A stretch of DNA of 64,000 nt from Cadophora sp. MPI-SDFR-AT-0126 (GCA_020747065.1 JAGMVK010000007.1:1922001-1986000), one strand, 5' to 3'. Counted from the first letter of the stretch, positions 24,505-36,877 are shown. Notes: generated by a model from the letters alone, not told the origin. Numbers and translations are program-made.

Positions 24505-25686
24505 ATGCAGAAGGTATTCCGGCGTACCATACTAGCAGAGAAGCAAGTGGCTCGACGGTCAGCGAAGCGAAGCCAGAAAAAGCTGAGGGATAAGTGGAAT
24601 AACCAGCGAGATCAGAACAACTACCATCGCAAGGATGAGATCAAGGCCATAAAGGATGCGAGGTTCGCACGGAGGGAGGATTACGAATTAGGTCCTTTGG
24701 CGCCGAGAAGAGATGTGGGAACTCAGAAGGATTCGTATGGAACGGTCAGCTTGACGCGAATGCAAGGTCGGCCTCTGCACGGAAAGGAAAAATGGGACAT
24801 TTTAAACTTCTGGGGAGGCAAGTTCTTGAATATTCAGGTCGGAGACAGAGTCGTTATTTTGGAAGGGAGAGATAAAGGGAAGATCGGAAAGATAAAGGAG
24901 ATCAATCCTAAGGCTGCGGACTGTATGGTTGAGGGACTGAATATGGTACGTTTTGTTTCTTCACGAGCAACACTCCCAAAGTCAACATTTGATCGAGCAT
25001 AGAACGTGCACTGACTATATTGTCAATAGATGGATATTCACGTTCCACCGTACGCAATCAACGCCGACGAGCAAGACCAACGCCCCCTTCGCTCCGTCGA
25101 GCAACCCATCTCCCTCAAATCTGTCCGTCTCGTCACGCCCCTCAAAGATGCCGAAACAGGCGTCATCCGCGATGTAATTGTCAAAGAGGTCACCCGCGGT
25201 AACATCTGGTTCGACAAATACGGCGGCAGAAAATGGACCCGCGTAATCCCCGGACTCAACATCAAGATCCCCTGGGTAAAACTCGAGCCTCAGACATACG
25301 AGGACTATGCGGGCGATACAGTGCGTCTGGATGTTGAGAGGAAGACGTTCGTGCCAAGTCTTCTGACGCCGCCGATGCCGAGTAGTGTTATAGATGAATT
25401 GAGGAATAGGTATTCGATTTTCAGGACGAGGCATGAGCCGGAGTATGTTGAGAAGAAGCAGAGGGAGGAGGATGAGAAGCTGGAGAGGAAGAAACTGGCG
25501 AAGAAGATGCGGACGCCCCTAAATGAGGCCAATCGTAAAGCGAGGAAGGAGAGGAAGAAGTTGGGCAAGGGTAAACTCACACCCGAAATGCTGGAGAAGA
25601 TCGGCCAGGTTATTGCCAGAAAGGGGAACCTAGTCATGGATGCCGTAGGTGTGTCCAAGGAGGCAACCGAGACGGTTGCAGCGTGA
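24505..25686 (+). CDS. MRPL40: Mitochondrial large-subunit ribosomal protein uL24m
   Basis: An assembly-initiating protein of the mitochondrial 54S/large subunit. Exons 24505-24945 and 25030-25686 give 365 residues. The basic N-terminus (MQKVFRRTILAEKQVARR) serves as targeting sequence. The KOW motif lies near 112-146 (VGDRVVILEGRDKGKIGKI, then EINPKAADCMVEGLN). The C-terminal half is a fungal extension with the segments NIWFDKYGGRKWTRVIPG and a Lys/Glu-rich helix. The intron joins Asn-Met to Met-Asp; the second Met comes directly after the AG. It is convergent with ELP1, whose stop is only 165 bases away. Confidence 0.9.
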
Positions 25687-25851
25687 TAGATATATGTATG
25701 ATATGTGGAGGACTGGATTGTACAGCATCATGGGCATTTGTGGGCGTTGTAAAAATCCTCATCTGGTTGATAGGCATTCTAGACTATCTCTTCTTGGCAT
25801 GGAAATGTATTGTTTACACCGCTGCTTTTCATCTCCTCCGCCATCTAAGTT

Positions 25852-28800
25852 TCAATTTCCCAGCAAAGACAGCTTCTCAAACGCTGCAATGACAGGAGGT
25901 TCCTTACGCTTACCAGCTGCGTCGATACTTTCTTGCAGCACAGCATCACCTCCAACCGGCCGATACCCATTTTCATCCGCCACCAGCTCAGCAGGCTGCT
26001 CAGGCGTACCAAACACCTCCGGCACACAAGCCTTACACATGCCCACCACCTCTGCCAGCGCAGCCTCCACAGCTCGTGCGCGTTCCCACATCGCTCTCCT
26101 CACCAAACCTGTCACCAACCTGCCCACTTCACCCCTGACACTCTCCACCCTCTCGACCAACCTGCCTACACTTGCAACCAAATACTCCTCTTCATAAACA
26201 CTCCCCTTCTTGCCCCTGGCTCTCTTCCTCTCTTCCCTCCTCCGATTCTTACTCGTCGCTCTACTGACGCCCGTCCCCGCCGTCCCGATACTCTGTCCCT
26301 GACTTCCCTTCCCCGTATATCTCGTAAACAAGCTCCTATTAGTGCTCAACCGCGAACTCGCAGCCACCGAAACATCATCCGGCAAATCCCCATCACCTCC
26401 TCTCTCTCCTTCATAGAAAGCGAGTGGGTCAGCGAGAGCCTTTGCGCGAAGTTCGCGAATTCGAGGAATTTGGGCTAAGAGCTGGGCTTTGCATTCAGCG
26501 AGCAGCTCTGTGGAGGAAGCGAAGGCTTCGCTTAGACCGGGGTCAATGACTTCTTCTAGGAGTGAAGGCTGCTGTTTCTGCGCAATGAGGTGAAGGGCTT
26601 CTGAGAAGAAATAACCTTTGCAGTAGGCGCGGCAGGCTGTTGAGGTAGAGGAGAGGTAGTCGAGTTGGATAGTGCCGGCTGCGAAGTAATCTTTGCTTTC
26701 TATGAGGGCATCGTAGAGGGATGTAGCGAGATCGGTGAGAGCTGATCCTGAGAGGGGTGGTGTTTGGGAGAGGGCGCAAAAGAGAGTTTCGCGCCAGGAT
26801 GAGGGACCAGATGCGAGGTAGCAGGAAGTGGCTTTCTCGTAGTTGTGAAGGGATTCGTAGGCTAGTGCTGCTTCTTTGAAAGCTGATTTAGTTTCGAGGT
26901 AGGAGGCGTAGAGAAGGGTGAGAGCAGCGTGTTGGGCTGGATTATATCGGTAGAGTGACAGAGCGGCCCGGTAGAGGGCGTGCTTTTTGGTGTAGGTCTG
27001 GAGTTCGGCGAAGACGTCAAGGGCATGAAGATGTGTCAACGCCTTTGCATGACTACTGAGGTAGTCATCGATGCTAAATCGTCGACGCAATTCGGTCATT
27101 TCTTGTAGGTTCTGCATAAATGGCAGGTATTCTCGAGGATCTTTCTGGGATTGCTGCGCTACTAAAAGCGCCAGATCCAGGTTGTAGAGTCCAAGAGCAT
27201 TGTCGTAGAGTCTGTTGACATCAGCTAAGAAGCAAATATGCTCGACGGCTTTGTCAGCCATCTTTGAATCCTCTTGCATGAGCTTCGCGACAACAAGTAA
27301 TCCATCCTCAAGGGCAGGGGGCGATTTGCAAACGTTTGCGGTAATGATATTTTGCAGATTAGTGGCGGTCTTGGCCTTTAACACTTCCAGGAAAGCATCA
27401 CAGACTCTGTTGACTTTCGATTTCTTTGCAAAGGATACCACCTCTGGAGCCACGATTCCATTCGTGCCATTGATGATGGGAAGACCAATTTGAAGTGGCG
27501 GGACAACCTTAGTCTCTTTATACATGGTCTGAGTGACATCTTCCTCTCTTCTTATCATTAGCAATGCCAAAAAAAATACAAGTTTATGAAGCATACCTGA
27601 GAGATGACAGGAAGAGATCAATGTACGTGACTTTTTTGACTTGGTCAATAAACAGCGGAACACATGCCAAGAACTGCTCTGGAGCATGATCATATAATAT
27701 GTTCATGTCAACCCTTTGAGTTCTGCAGTGTGTAAAAGCTCTCTTGTAGTTCTTCTCCTCGATTAATTTACGGATACCTGCGACAACCATTGCTCGAGGG
27801 AATATGGTCTCGAGGTTGCCTCTTGGCATTTGCAGAACGAGACTTAGAGCGGTCGGCATGGCAATGACAAGTCGAGCTCCTCGTTCAATACTTCTGCATC
27901 TCTCGTCGTTCTCCGGGTCATCTGCAGGGACCTCGAGATCTGCCTAGATGTTAGCAAGTAGTTTGTAATTAGATGAGAGCATGTACCATTGGCTTGAGTG
28001 ATATGAACGAATTTGAGGAGGTGGGTAGTGGTAGTAAATATTAGATGTGCGGAAGTGACGAGAAACGAGGTGCAGTTCTTGACCAACAGGCGTGAGTTAG
28101 CATACAGATGGCCGTGAGTGGACATTCCAAATGCGATTTGATCTTCATCACCTGAGATCTCAACCCAAGGTAGGTACATGGGGAAGCTGCAATGAGAAAG
28201 AGAATTGTCTCCAAAAGTGAGACTGTGTAGGTCTCCTTTCCTTCCTTGAACAAATGGATGTGCTACTCCATCTTTGGAGCAACTCGAAAGCGTGAATATC
28301 TCAGATGTAGGGTTGGCATTGGATTCAAACATTTCCATTCTACCAGTATCATCATTGAAACCGTAACGATCGAGAATGGCTCCTGTTTCGTCTTTCCGTA
28401 AGGCGAGCACTTCGCTGGAACCTGCAAATGAGATTTGTTGGTATGTGGGTGTGGAAAACTTGGCCTTTTCGAAGGTCACCCTCCCTGTCAGCGCTGGAGG
28501 AGGAGCTGAGGAGGCAACACTCTTCCATTCAAATATCGAGATTCCATTCTGATGCAATACTGCAATTAAAGAGGCATCGGAATTGAACGCTACGTCAATG
28601 GCATTCGACGGCACGTCGATCTCATGTAGTGCCATAGGCGGAGGAACATTTGCTGTTCGGAGGGGGGTAATTTTGACTGAGAGCCCGTCTATCACAGCGA
28701 CGGTTCCATGATCATGTGGTGGTGCTGCAGACGAACGAGCTGTTGTGAAAATGTAGTCGTGCAATCCAAGAGCATCTATCCGATTCGTTAGACCCAGCTA

Positions 28801-29994
28801 CCCGCATAGAGAGGATTAAACTTACCGGTTGATGCTGTCAGAAGTCTCAAAGACTTCTCCGGATGCCATACCAGAGGGCTCGAGGAAAGTAAAGTTTCTG
28901 TATTAATTGCTTGCTTCAAATACCAATGGTAATTACCCATTGTCCACAGCTCTGTATGATTTCCCATCACAACGGCTAACACTGTCGAATCAGAGTTCCA
29001 GTAAAGCTTGATGTGTTCTCCAGGCTTGTGCAATTGTTCAGGGGAAAGTCGGAGAGTAAACTGGCCATGTCTAAGGCCATTCCGCTCGAAGAATACCACA
29101 TCGACTCGGTCATCCAGTCTTTGAATCCCGGCAATTAGATTTCCCACAGGTCTCCAGCTCAAAGCGCCTTCCAAACCATCAACTGGTTCACTGACGCTGT
29201 CAAGTACACCCTCTCTTGAGTACACCCGGATCACTCGTCGAGCGCCACCTTCAATAGTCGAGATAGCAAGATATGCACCATCTCCTCTCCAACTTATACT
29301 GGCTCTTGAGTCATCGTTCGAGCTCAGAACACCCTCGTCGATTTTCTCTGGCATCGTTGGATCTCGCATCGCCTTGGCACCTTTCCCCTTGAATTGCGTC
29401 TCCTTCTTACCCCAGCCAACGGAGACATGGTTCGATGCTTTGAGATCATCCGAGGTCAGGGCAACATCAGTAACCCCCTCAAAAGTCCGGCTCATAAACA
29501 CCAAGGTATTCGCCTTTGTGGTAATAGCCAGTAGCTCTTCGTCAGGTGACCATCTTGCGGCTGTAATACCTTCGTCGACAGATCCAACAATTTCAATTCG
29601 ATCCTCTCCAGCTTGAGGCTCTTCTCTGACGACCGTGATGTCGCCACCAGCGAGTACTAGACATGCTGTCAAGCTGTCTCCGAAATAATGCAGACTCAAG
29701 ATTTCGTCACAGGCCAGATCCGGATTGGGACATGGCGCATCCCAAGAGGTGATAATCGTGTGGTCACTAACAATACATTAATTCATTATTTAATATAAAA
29801 CGTTGCATGACATACTGTAAGCCGTCCTTAGCTGTCACTCTCACCAATTCGATAAGAGGGTCGTTTTCGGTTGGTCCAAGAGCGCAAACAACAGAGTCAT
29901 TGGCAAGATCCCAAGCCGCAGCTGTCAACGCCTTTCCCTTGAACTGAGTGGGAGGCGCCCACTGATCGAAGCGTGTATTCCTGAGATTGCGCAT
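25852..29994 (-). CDS. ELP1: Elongator complex subunit 1 (IKI3 family)
   Basis: The scaffold of the Elongator complex, which modifies the wobble uridine of tRNAs. Five exons: 29994-29816, 29766-28826, 28775-27987, 27939-27597 and 27550-25852, giving 1316 residues, the normal size. The N-terminus (MRNLRNTRFDQWAPPTQFKG) leads into beta-propeller repeats with WSPDEELLAI, SWRGDGAYLAIS and LYWNSDSTVLAVVMGN. The C-terminal part is alpha-solenoid (for example YHNYEKATSCYLASG-type TPR segments near 26.8 kb on the plus strand) and ends with a basic patch (SKNRRREERKRARGKKGS, near residue 1140) as in yeast Elp1, where this patch is implicated in tRNA contact. All splice phases agree. Confidence 0.95.
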
Positions 29995-30262
29995 CTTTCT
30001 ATCCTCAAGGTAATGAAGTCACGACCTCAACGACATCCTTTTCGGGGTTGGCACATCTTCATAAAATTTCAGTGGGTCTGCTTCTGATCTCTTTCGTTTT
30101 CACAAGACAAAATTTTGACGAGGCGAGGCCCGCTTCCCTGCTGGTCCACTTCTTCCCCGGATTATCACGCTCTCTTCGAATCACCTCATTGTTCACCACC
30201 ATATAAACCGCAAGACTTCTGCCATTGTTCTCCAGTTGCACAGATATTCTATATATTCAATC

Positions 30263-31405
30263 ATGGACGTGGCATACAATCAGCACTCACCTTACTCGCG
30301 GCACCACAGTCGCTCTCATACCAATCTCGGTCAACTAACTCTCGCTCCCTTGACCTCTCGACTCCCCCTCTCCGGCCTAGACGCCCTCCCAGACTCGACC
30401 CATGTCTCCTACATCGAGGGCCGCTCGGCCCCTACATCTCCATCGATCCTCTCTCGATCATCCTCCCGTGTATCGCTCCGCAAGCCTATGAACCAATCCC
30501 TTCCGAAATCGAAATCGAGCACCTATCTGCTGGCAAGCCGAAAACAGCCTCGGTCTGGCGTTACCACACCTGGCGGGACTCGATTGAAGAACGAACTTAA
30601 CCTGAGCACTCTTTCTGCGAAAGATAGGAATGATTCAGATTGGCTGCTACGGGCCGGGGCTGCTATATCTTCCTCAACGCGAGAGTCGAAGGGTCAATCG
30701 TGGCTGGTATCGAGGGCGAGCTCCACAAGTCTTACGGGACAAAGGGATGAAGATGAGGAAGATTTAGAACGAGAACTGGCGAGAGAGAGAGAACGGTCGA
30801 GCAGACGTGCTAGCAGGAGAGGAAGTATTGTGGCATTCGATGCCGATGACGAGTTTTCTCCGATTACAACTCGACGAAGTTTAAGTTTTGGGCCGGCAAC
30901 CGGCACAGGAAGTCGGCCTACAAGCAGATTCGGGAGCAGGGTACATAGCAGACGAGGCAGTAAAGCCCAGCTCTTGACACCAATGGGTGGAGAACGGGAT
31001 GGATACTTCGATCAAGGAGACTATATCCGCCAGGACTTTATTACAGAACCAGACTTTGTCGATGCTGAGGAAGAAGAAGTCTACGAGAACGAGGAAGAAG
31101 CTAGGAATGACGAGGCTGAAGTGAGAAAGCTGGCAAGGTCTAGTAGTATGGGCGTTGCCGGTTGGGTGGAGAGGATGCTTGGATGGAGTCTTTTCGCAGT
31201 GGAAGAAGATGCCGAGGACGAAGAGGGAACCGACGAGAAAGCTGAAGACTCGGAGATTTCCTCGAGAGCCTCTAGGCGAACACTAGATGGTATTGCAGAT
31301 CCTATAGCTGGAGAAGTTCTGCCTCCTCCTATGAGGGATGGCGATGTTGGAGGCTGGCAGGATGCTGCATGGTTATTGAGCGTTGCGACGAAGGTTCTAT
31401 TATGA
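30263..31405 (+). CDS. DUF3984-type Ser/Arg-rich fungal protein
   Basis: A single-exon gene of 380 residues. The N-terminal 65 residues (HSRSHTNLGQLTLAPLTSR, then THVSYIEGRSAPTSPSILSR) match the pattern of DUF3984 proteins found in moulds. The middle is rich in RRASRRGS-like sites that look like basophilic kinase targets. A later acidic stretch (DAEEEEVYENEEEARNDEAE) is followed by a conserved-looking hydrophobic segment (GVAGWVERMLGWSLFAVEED). No function is known to me. I chose Met at 30263 over the in-frame Met at 30236 because conserved sequence starts there. It is divergent from ELP1 across 268 bases. Confidence 0.75.
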   Translation: MDVAYNQHSPYSRHHSRSHTNLGQLTLAPLTSRLPLSGLDALPDSTHVSYIEGRSAPTSPSILSRSSSRVSLRKPMNQSLPKSKSSTYLLASRKQPRSGVTTPGGTRLKNELNLSTLSAKDRNDSDWLLRAGAAISSSTRESKGQSWLVSRASSTSLTGQRDEDEEDLERELARERERSSRRASRRGSIVAFDADDEFSPITTRRSLSFGPATGTGSRPTSRFGSRVHSRRGSKAQLLTPMGGERDGYFDQGDYIRQDFITEPDFVDAEEEEVYENEEEARNDEAEVRKLARSSSMGVAGWVERMLGWSLFAVEEDAEDEEGTDEKAEDSEISSRASRRTLDGIADPIAGEVLPPPMRDGDVGGWQDAAWLLSVATKVLL

Positions 31406-31672
31406 GAGACACGATAGCCATGAGTGAAATTGAACTTTCTCTACTGATTCTCAGGCCTATTTGCTGCAGTTCACTGTTTGTATCCTCTCCCCAACGAAGG
31501 CATGACGACAACTCTAGCGAGTGCCTTAATGTCAACAAGGTCACTCTTGACATCAAACTTTCTTGACCGGCGTATCAGTCCCCAGAAAATCACTGGTACG
31601 GGCTCAATACATCACCTGATACGATGGAAGATCTTGTATCGTTAAGCCTCTTCTACAAAATCTCTTCCAAGC

Positions 31673-32817
31673 CTAATTGTACCCATACCGCTGCGGTGGT
31701 TTTCTGTCTCGAGACCGTCCCATTGGCACACTTTCCTCCGAACTTCCTTCCTGCAAGTTTCTGAGTTCACGGTGTCCTACCCTTCTTCTCTTTGGACTTC
31801 TCTGCTTCATCTCTTGTACTTCCCTTTCCAGCTGCTCCTCCATCGGTTGCACAATCTTGGTGCCTTCTTCATGTTGTTTGGGAGTTGTATCCTGGTGAAG
31901 CTGTTGCGCTTGTCCTTTTTCATGCTCCTGAATTTCGATTTCCTCGTCATAGAAGCAACGCCGTACGTCGATTCGTGTAATGTGTCCTCTCCGAGCTCCA
32001 CCCCTCCGAGAGGAAGTCTGTATATTATTTCTTTTCCTCGTCCTTATTATCATTGTCGGTGTTCTAGATGGTTGTTCTCCAATCGATGGTAGTGCCGTTT
32101 CTTCTTCAAAAGGCCAAAATTGGCTGCAATTCATTAGCTTTCAGTCTCACGCCCAATCTCAACAACTCACTCGAAGGCAGCAAGCCACGAGTCAACCTGA
32201 TGCTCGTACGGTCCTACGGGATCAGAAAGGAAGTAGATAGGTCCGGGGATTCTCTCCCTTCTCTTCGCACCATGGATAGGGTGTTTGAACCACAGCCTCA
32301 CGGTATTCAATCCCAGTCTCGAGACATCTCTCCTCTTCCAACCAAGCAACAAACCAGCTCCTAGACATGGAAAAGCAATAGTCGCCGCCCCAACCCTGTA
32401 CGCCTCTTCCAGGCACCTTCTGTAACAATCCACTAACTGCTGTCTCAAGAGCGGGATCGTCGACCTCGTCCTACCCCTAAAATTTGGTACATTGGTGTGT
32501 ATGATGTGACGACAATTCGGTAAGTCAAAGCAGGGCGACGCAGCAGCTTCGCCAACAGGCAGTCCATTCGGAAAGCTCTTGCACAGCCATTGCAGCATAT
32601 CTGGTCCACCGCCTTTGGTGATCTGAAATTTGGCTGCTGGTATAGTCGCGGTATTGTAAGTCATAGACAAATTAGTGGCATTGACTATCGCGGCTGCTGG
32701 AAAAAAAGCTACGATGGCTTTGCGGACTTCATATCGGCCTTCTAGGCTGCTGCAGACGAAATCACCTGCGTTGCCTACGAGAGGTCTGTAAGAAGTTGAT
32801 TCAGGGAAAGAGTCCAT
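31673..32817 (-). CDS. Macro-domain protein with charged C-terminal tail
   Basis: Exons 32817-32171 and 32123-31673 give 365 residues. The first 215 residues form a macro (ADP-ribose binding) domain: AIVNATNLSM for the ADP-ribose Asn strand, KGGGPDMLQWLC for the glycine-rich loop, PNCRHIIHTNVPNF, LVDCYRRCLEEAYRVGAATI and AFPCLGAGLL. Such domains bind ADP-ribose or remove it from proteins or nucleic acids. The second exon adds about 150 charged residues (RTRKRNNIQTSSRRGGARRG, a Gln/Glu-rich helix, then SPKRRRVGHR), suggesting nuclear targeting and nucleic-acid or protein contact. The intron starts GTGAGT, has a GCTAATGA branch and ends GCAG. It keeps frame, so the downstream frame is not a separate gene. 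Substrate is unknown. Confidence 0.8.
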
Positions 32818-33694
32818 GCCGTTCCTAGGAGGAGCTCTCCTTGAACTTTCCGATAGTTAAGGTACAGTAAAGGATATTCTCTGCCGTGTGGAGGTGTAAA
32901 AGTGGCCTTCTTTGAGGTTGTTTGTATGAGACAAAGGATAGTAGAAGAATATTTTGCATTTGGCATTGCAACGGAGGAGGGAATCATTCAGATCTCTTTG
33001 TTCATGACTGGAAGCTCTATTTTCGTGCTTCTTCTTGCTACTGGCACACTTGTCATCCATGGAAGGAACGAACTTCAAGTTGTATCACAACTAGAGTGAC
33101 AACGTAAATTTCAACAATCAATTATGAGACTGCTTCTTAATCCGCTTGATAGAATCGGTTTGTCGTCTCGTCATCAAGATAACTCGGCAATCAGTTTAAC
33201 GCCTAGCAATTGCAGGAAACTCTAGAATAGATGTAAGATCAAGCTTGACAAACCTTCAGGCAGTAAGAAGAGATCGAGTCCAATTACTACTCACGATTAT
33301 CGAAACCAATTCCATAATTTGATTATATAAATGAAATGCTGAGTGCTCATCAAGCTGCATGTAGCCAAAACGCAAAAATCGACCACCCTTTCTGTTTGTA
33401 GTAAGAAGAATACAGGAGTGGGATTTGAGCATTTGATGAAGATGGAAGGTTTCCACGACACCTGTCAGCAAGACGTAGATGGAACGATCTGAAAAGCCAC
33501 CATCCCACCTTTGAACTCGATTTGGAATTACTGACTCTCCTTAGTCGCACTAGGTTATCATGTCAAAAACCACTCGCAGGTAACCGTAAGCCGATTCTTA
33601 ACAATCTCATATTAATACTGTGAACAACATCGGTCTTCGCAAAGCATAGATCAGTCAACTAAACGGCTTTGACCACCGCGTGATAGTTTCAGTC
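32818..33694. other. Divergent spacer between macro-domain and reductase genes
   Basis: An 877-base promoter region for two divergent genes. Short open frames on both strands overlap and have no recognisable content. Confidence 0.4.
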
Positions 33695-35002
33695 ATGTCC
33701 ACCACCAAGTCAAACGTGCTGCTCGTAGGCAGTGGAGGAGTCGGGACAATGGCAGCTTACAATCTCGAAGCTGGAGGTCTGGCTACAGTGACTGCTGTGT
33801 TGAGGTCAAATTTCAAAGCTGTATCGGAGAATGGGTTCACGATAACCTCTGTCGATCATGGAGAGATCAAAGGGTGGAAGCCTGCAAAGAGTACCTTGAT
33901 CACACTTTCAAAGCTCTCAATATCATAGCTAATATCGAGAATCAGTCGTCAATGTGATCCCAACAGTGGGCAAAGATACAACCCCGTTCGATTTCATCGT
34001 GGTAACGACCAAAAACGTTGCGGACGTCCATCCAACAGTAGCCGAACTTATTGCGCCTGCAGTGACAGAGGGGCACACAGCTATTGCTTTGCTTCAGAAT
34101 GGTCTCAATATCGAGAAGCCAGTAATCGCGGCATTTCCCAAGAATCCTGTTCTCTCAGGTGTTTCTCTCATTGGAGCTACCGAGACTTCTCATTCTCATG
34201 TGCTGCACGATGATCCTGGTGAACTTTTCAAGATCAATATATCTGCATTTACGGAGCTAATATCGTCACAGATGAGCTCATCGTGAGCCCCTACTTGAAT
34301 CCAAATATATCCGCCGAAGTTTCCAAAGCTGCCGCGAAGAAATTCGCCCGGCTGTACAGCGCCTCAGGGAAAGTAGACTGCGAGTACAACGAAAATGTAG
34401 GTTTTGTAAGATGGAGGAAATTGGTCTACAACGCATGCTACAACTCAGCATGTGCTGTGGTCCGTATGGATACTAGTCGAATGAGAATGTACAAGTTCCC
34501 TATCGACGATGTGGTACGGCCTCTAATGGTGGAAATTATTGCTATTGCAAAGGCGGCGGGTTATGAGTTACCGGAGGGGATTGCGGATAAGATGATTAAT
34601 GCTGATCCGGAGTTTACGTTTTTCAAACCAAGCATGCAGCAGGATATCGAGAAGGTAGGGGTCAAAATGCAGTGTACTAGCCCGAATTCATGACATTCGC
34701 TAATTGAAGATAGGGGAACTTCATCGAATTTGAGAATATCGTGGGAGAACCACTAAGAGAATCAGAGCGTTTGGGTGTCCCAGCGCCAAATTTGAGGATG
34801 ATTTATGGATTGTTGAAAATATTGCAGTAAGTTTTCTCGTCCCTGGTTGACACTCCCGGCGAATACTCAAGCGAACTTGCAAGCGACTGTCGCTTCCTCG
34901 ACTCACTTTTCCGAGACACTTGCTGATGACTGTACCTCTAGGTGGAAGAATATGGAGATCAAGGGTTTGGTGAAATTACCTGTCGATCCTCCCGTAGCAT
35001 AG
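33695..35002 (+). CDS. Ketopantoate reductase-like (ApbA/PanE family) NADPH oxidoreductase
   Basis: A member of the 2-dehydropantoate 2-reductase family, which reduces ketopantoate in coenzyme A biosynthesis; many fungal paralogues have unknown substrates. Five exons: 33695-33890, 33946-34218, 34272-34654, 34714-34826 and 34942-35002, giving 341 residues. The nucleotide-binding motif is LLVGSGGVGTMAAYNL. Next come VVTTKNVADV, LLQNGLNIEKPV and the substrate-side RWRKLVYNACYNSACAV, with its Lys and Asn. The C-terminal KPSMQQDIEKGNFIEFENIV and GEPLRESERLGVPAPNL are typical. Intron 2 (34219-34271) can be mistaken for a frameshift. The family is certain; the in vivo reaction is not. Confidence 0.88.
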
Positions 35003-35040
35003 AGTCGTCATGATGAATATAGAACATGAGGCACTGACTT

Positions 35041-35379
35041 TTATGACCGCTTTCCTTTGATCCAGCCCCCAGCTAAGTCTTCTCGCAGGCCAGATGGCGG
35101 GATTTGGAAAGCTTGAGGCTGCCAAGATATGTAAGACGCAGTCCCCATCCATCGCTCTCGGTGCTCATGCACCCATTCCATCGGGAGTATTGTAGATAGA
35201 TCCTCGACCTGAAAATCAAGGGTATCGACTGCAGTACTATAATCTCTACCTAGCCTAGTCCTTGCAAATGGTGGCTTGACAGGCAGGCTCCAGCCATTGG
35301 CGGCTGAGACCAGAGACGCCCTGACCAGAAATATAATTGATACCCAGAGAGAGGGAAGAAATAGGAGAACATGAGACAT
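35041..35379 (-). CDS. Possible small secreted protein
   Basis: A 112-codon frame whose Met at 35379 begins a signal-peptide-like segment (MSHVLLFLPSLWVSIIFLVR, then ASLVSAANG as a possible cleavage site). The mature part has a mix of Trp, Pro and charged residues and no Cys pairs. It ends 38 bases from the stop of the convergent reductase gene. No family is recognised. An upstream in-frame Met at 35412 would spoil the signal peptide. Confidence 0.35.
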   Translation of the reverse strand: MSHVLLFLPSLWVSIIFLVRASLVSAANGWSLPVKPPFARTRLGRDYSTAVDTLDFQVEDLSTILPMEWVHEHRERWMGTASYISWQPQAFQIPPSGLREDLAGGWIKGKRS

Positions 35380-35583
35380 TGGAATATGGTCATACTTAGT
35401 TCTTATATGCATAACTCAGTGGAGCCCCAATGTACAGGTGCCGCAACGAATGAAACGTATTCGACCAAATACTGCTTTCTTACCAGCCGTAAGACATGCA
35501 CAAGAGGACGTTATTTATCGGAGGTTTCCTGTGAAATTGATCCCATTTCTTATGTACAAAGCAAACACCACTGATCTACCCAT

Positions 35584-36308
35584 CTATTGGAATGTTCGAC
35601 AAGGATATCTGCCACAAGTTAGCAATGGATTCAATATCTCAAAAGACAATAACTTACTGCTCAGGGTAAGCATTTTCCGGCGTCAAGTTATACTTATACG
35701 TTCCAGCATCAAGTCTCAAACCGCTGGGCAACGGCGGTAACCCCCCCTGACCCAACGCAGCCAGCGTAGCACTTTTCCCCTCCTTCTCGAAATATTTCGC
35801 CAGTCCACCCTCACCCTCCTGCTTAACCTGAACCAAAGCCTGCGTTCCCGCCTCACCAATAAGTTCCTTCTTCGGCGCGCTCGCGCTGCCTACAGCCAAG
35901 AGGCCGACCACATCACCCTGCGTGACGAAAGACAGCTGAGGGTACGAACGCCGGGTATCGCGCTTCCAGTATGGGTTGTTGGCGATGTCGCCGGCTGGGA
36001 GGGTGACGGGGTCTTCGAAGGAGAAGGGGTCGTTGGATCCCGGGGGTGGATTGCGGAAATGTTTGAGAGGCACACCATTGGATCGTTCGGGGGCAACAGC
36101 GAGGGCGCGGCGGATACGTTCCCAAATTCCGGTAGATTGCATGGTTTGCTTCTGTGAGGCTGTTAGCTGGTGTAGAGTTGATATATTGGGAACCAGGTTG
36201 AATGCGGTGCTGGTGGTGAGAACAGGGCGATGGCAAAAAGCTTACCTTGTAGACGGGCATTACTCGCGGGGCAGCTTGCGCTGCCTTTGCGACAGTTGTT
36301 GAAGACAT
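35584..36308 (-). CDS. Mitochondrial complex I accessory subunit, 21.3-kDa type
   Basis: A fungal NADH:ubiquinone oxidoreductase accessory subunit resembling the 21.3-kDa subunit of Neurospora. Exons 36308-36246, 36151-35658 and 35608-35584 give 193 residues. Characteristic segments are AAQAAPRVMPVYKKQT-MQSTGIWERIRR, SNGVPLKHFRNPPPGS, DPVTLPAGDIANNPYWKRD, LPPLPSG and the C-terminal YPCRTFQ encoded by a 25-base last exon. The presence of a complex I gene excludes Saccharomyces-type yeasts as the source. Subunit number is from memory of the family, so the exact name may differ. Confidence 0.82.
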
Positions 36309-36877
36309 TGTGAGCTGCTCTTACGCAACGAGAGGTCAATTGGCTCGTTGGGGGAGAGAAGGCGCTTGGAACGTTCAATTCAGCGATCGTTGGTGTCGTC
36401 GGGGTTCAAGAGCGAGATGGCTCGATTGCCGATGATCAGCCGACACTATATCTTGGCACCGCGACGATTGAGCTGTTTGGGCTGAGCTGAGCTTTCTCTA
36501 CTCTCACAACTACGAGTTAGAATTCAACTAGGAATTGATTTAATTCGGAACATTTGAGAGACTGTAGATGATTATTTGCGTAACTACAGAGCTCGATCAA
36601 CATCATTTCGAGCCATAAACTTCACGGAAACATGGTCACGGAAAACTCAGTTACAAAATCGCTGCCCATGGATCAGAAACTGCTCATTCTTGTACATGCT
36701 TTTCGCCAAGGGTCTCTGTTAATCATTGATGTAGCTGTAAAAAAAAAGCAGAGAATACGCCATCCCTTCAAGAAAAACCCACACAGCCCCTTTCCAGCTT
36801 CCCCGCCCCATTGTCAGTCCAAGAAACATATAGAGACCATTAATGTACGTCTCATTCATATCCTCCATGAGTCAGAA
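36309..36877. other. Intergenic region, complex I gene promoter
   Basis: Lies between two minus-strand genes: the promoter of the complex I subunit gene and the 3' end of the peroxiredoxin gene. An A-run (nine A) occurs near 36740. No gene is supported. Confidence 0.4.

Noticed and set aside
31673..32134. Separate gene starting MNCSQFWPFEEE
   Set aside because: It joins in frame to the macro-domain exon through a good intron, so it is the second exon.
33256..33550. Short minus-strand frames in the 33 kb spacer
   Set aside because: No motif; lie in a promoter between two divergent genes.
34219..34271. Apparent frameshift in the ketopantoate reductase-like gene
   Set aside because: A 53-base GT..AG intron with a GAGCTAATATC branch restores the frame (DDP|DELIVSP), so the gene is intact.
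10769..36308. Cluster of mitochondrial genes (QCR7, YIA6, MCP2, MRPL40, complex I subunit)
   Set aside because: Interleaved with RHO1, ELP1, macro-domain and other genes; nuclear genes for mitochondria are common, so this is probably chance.
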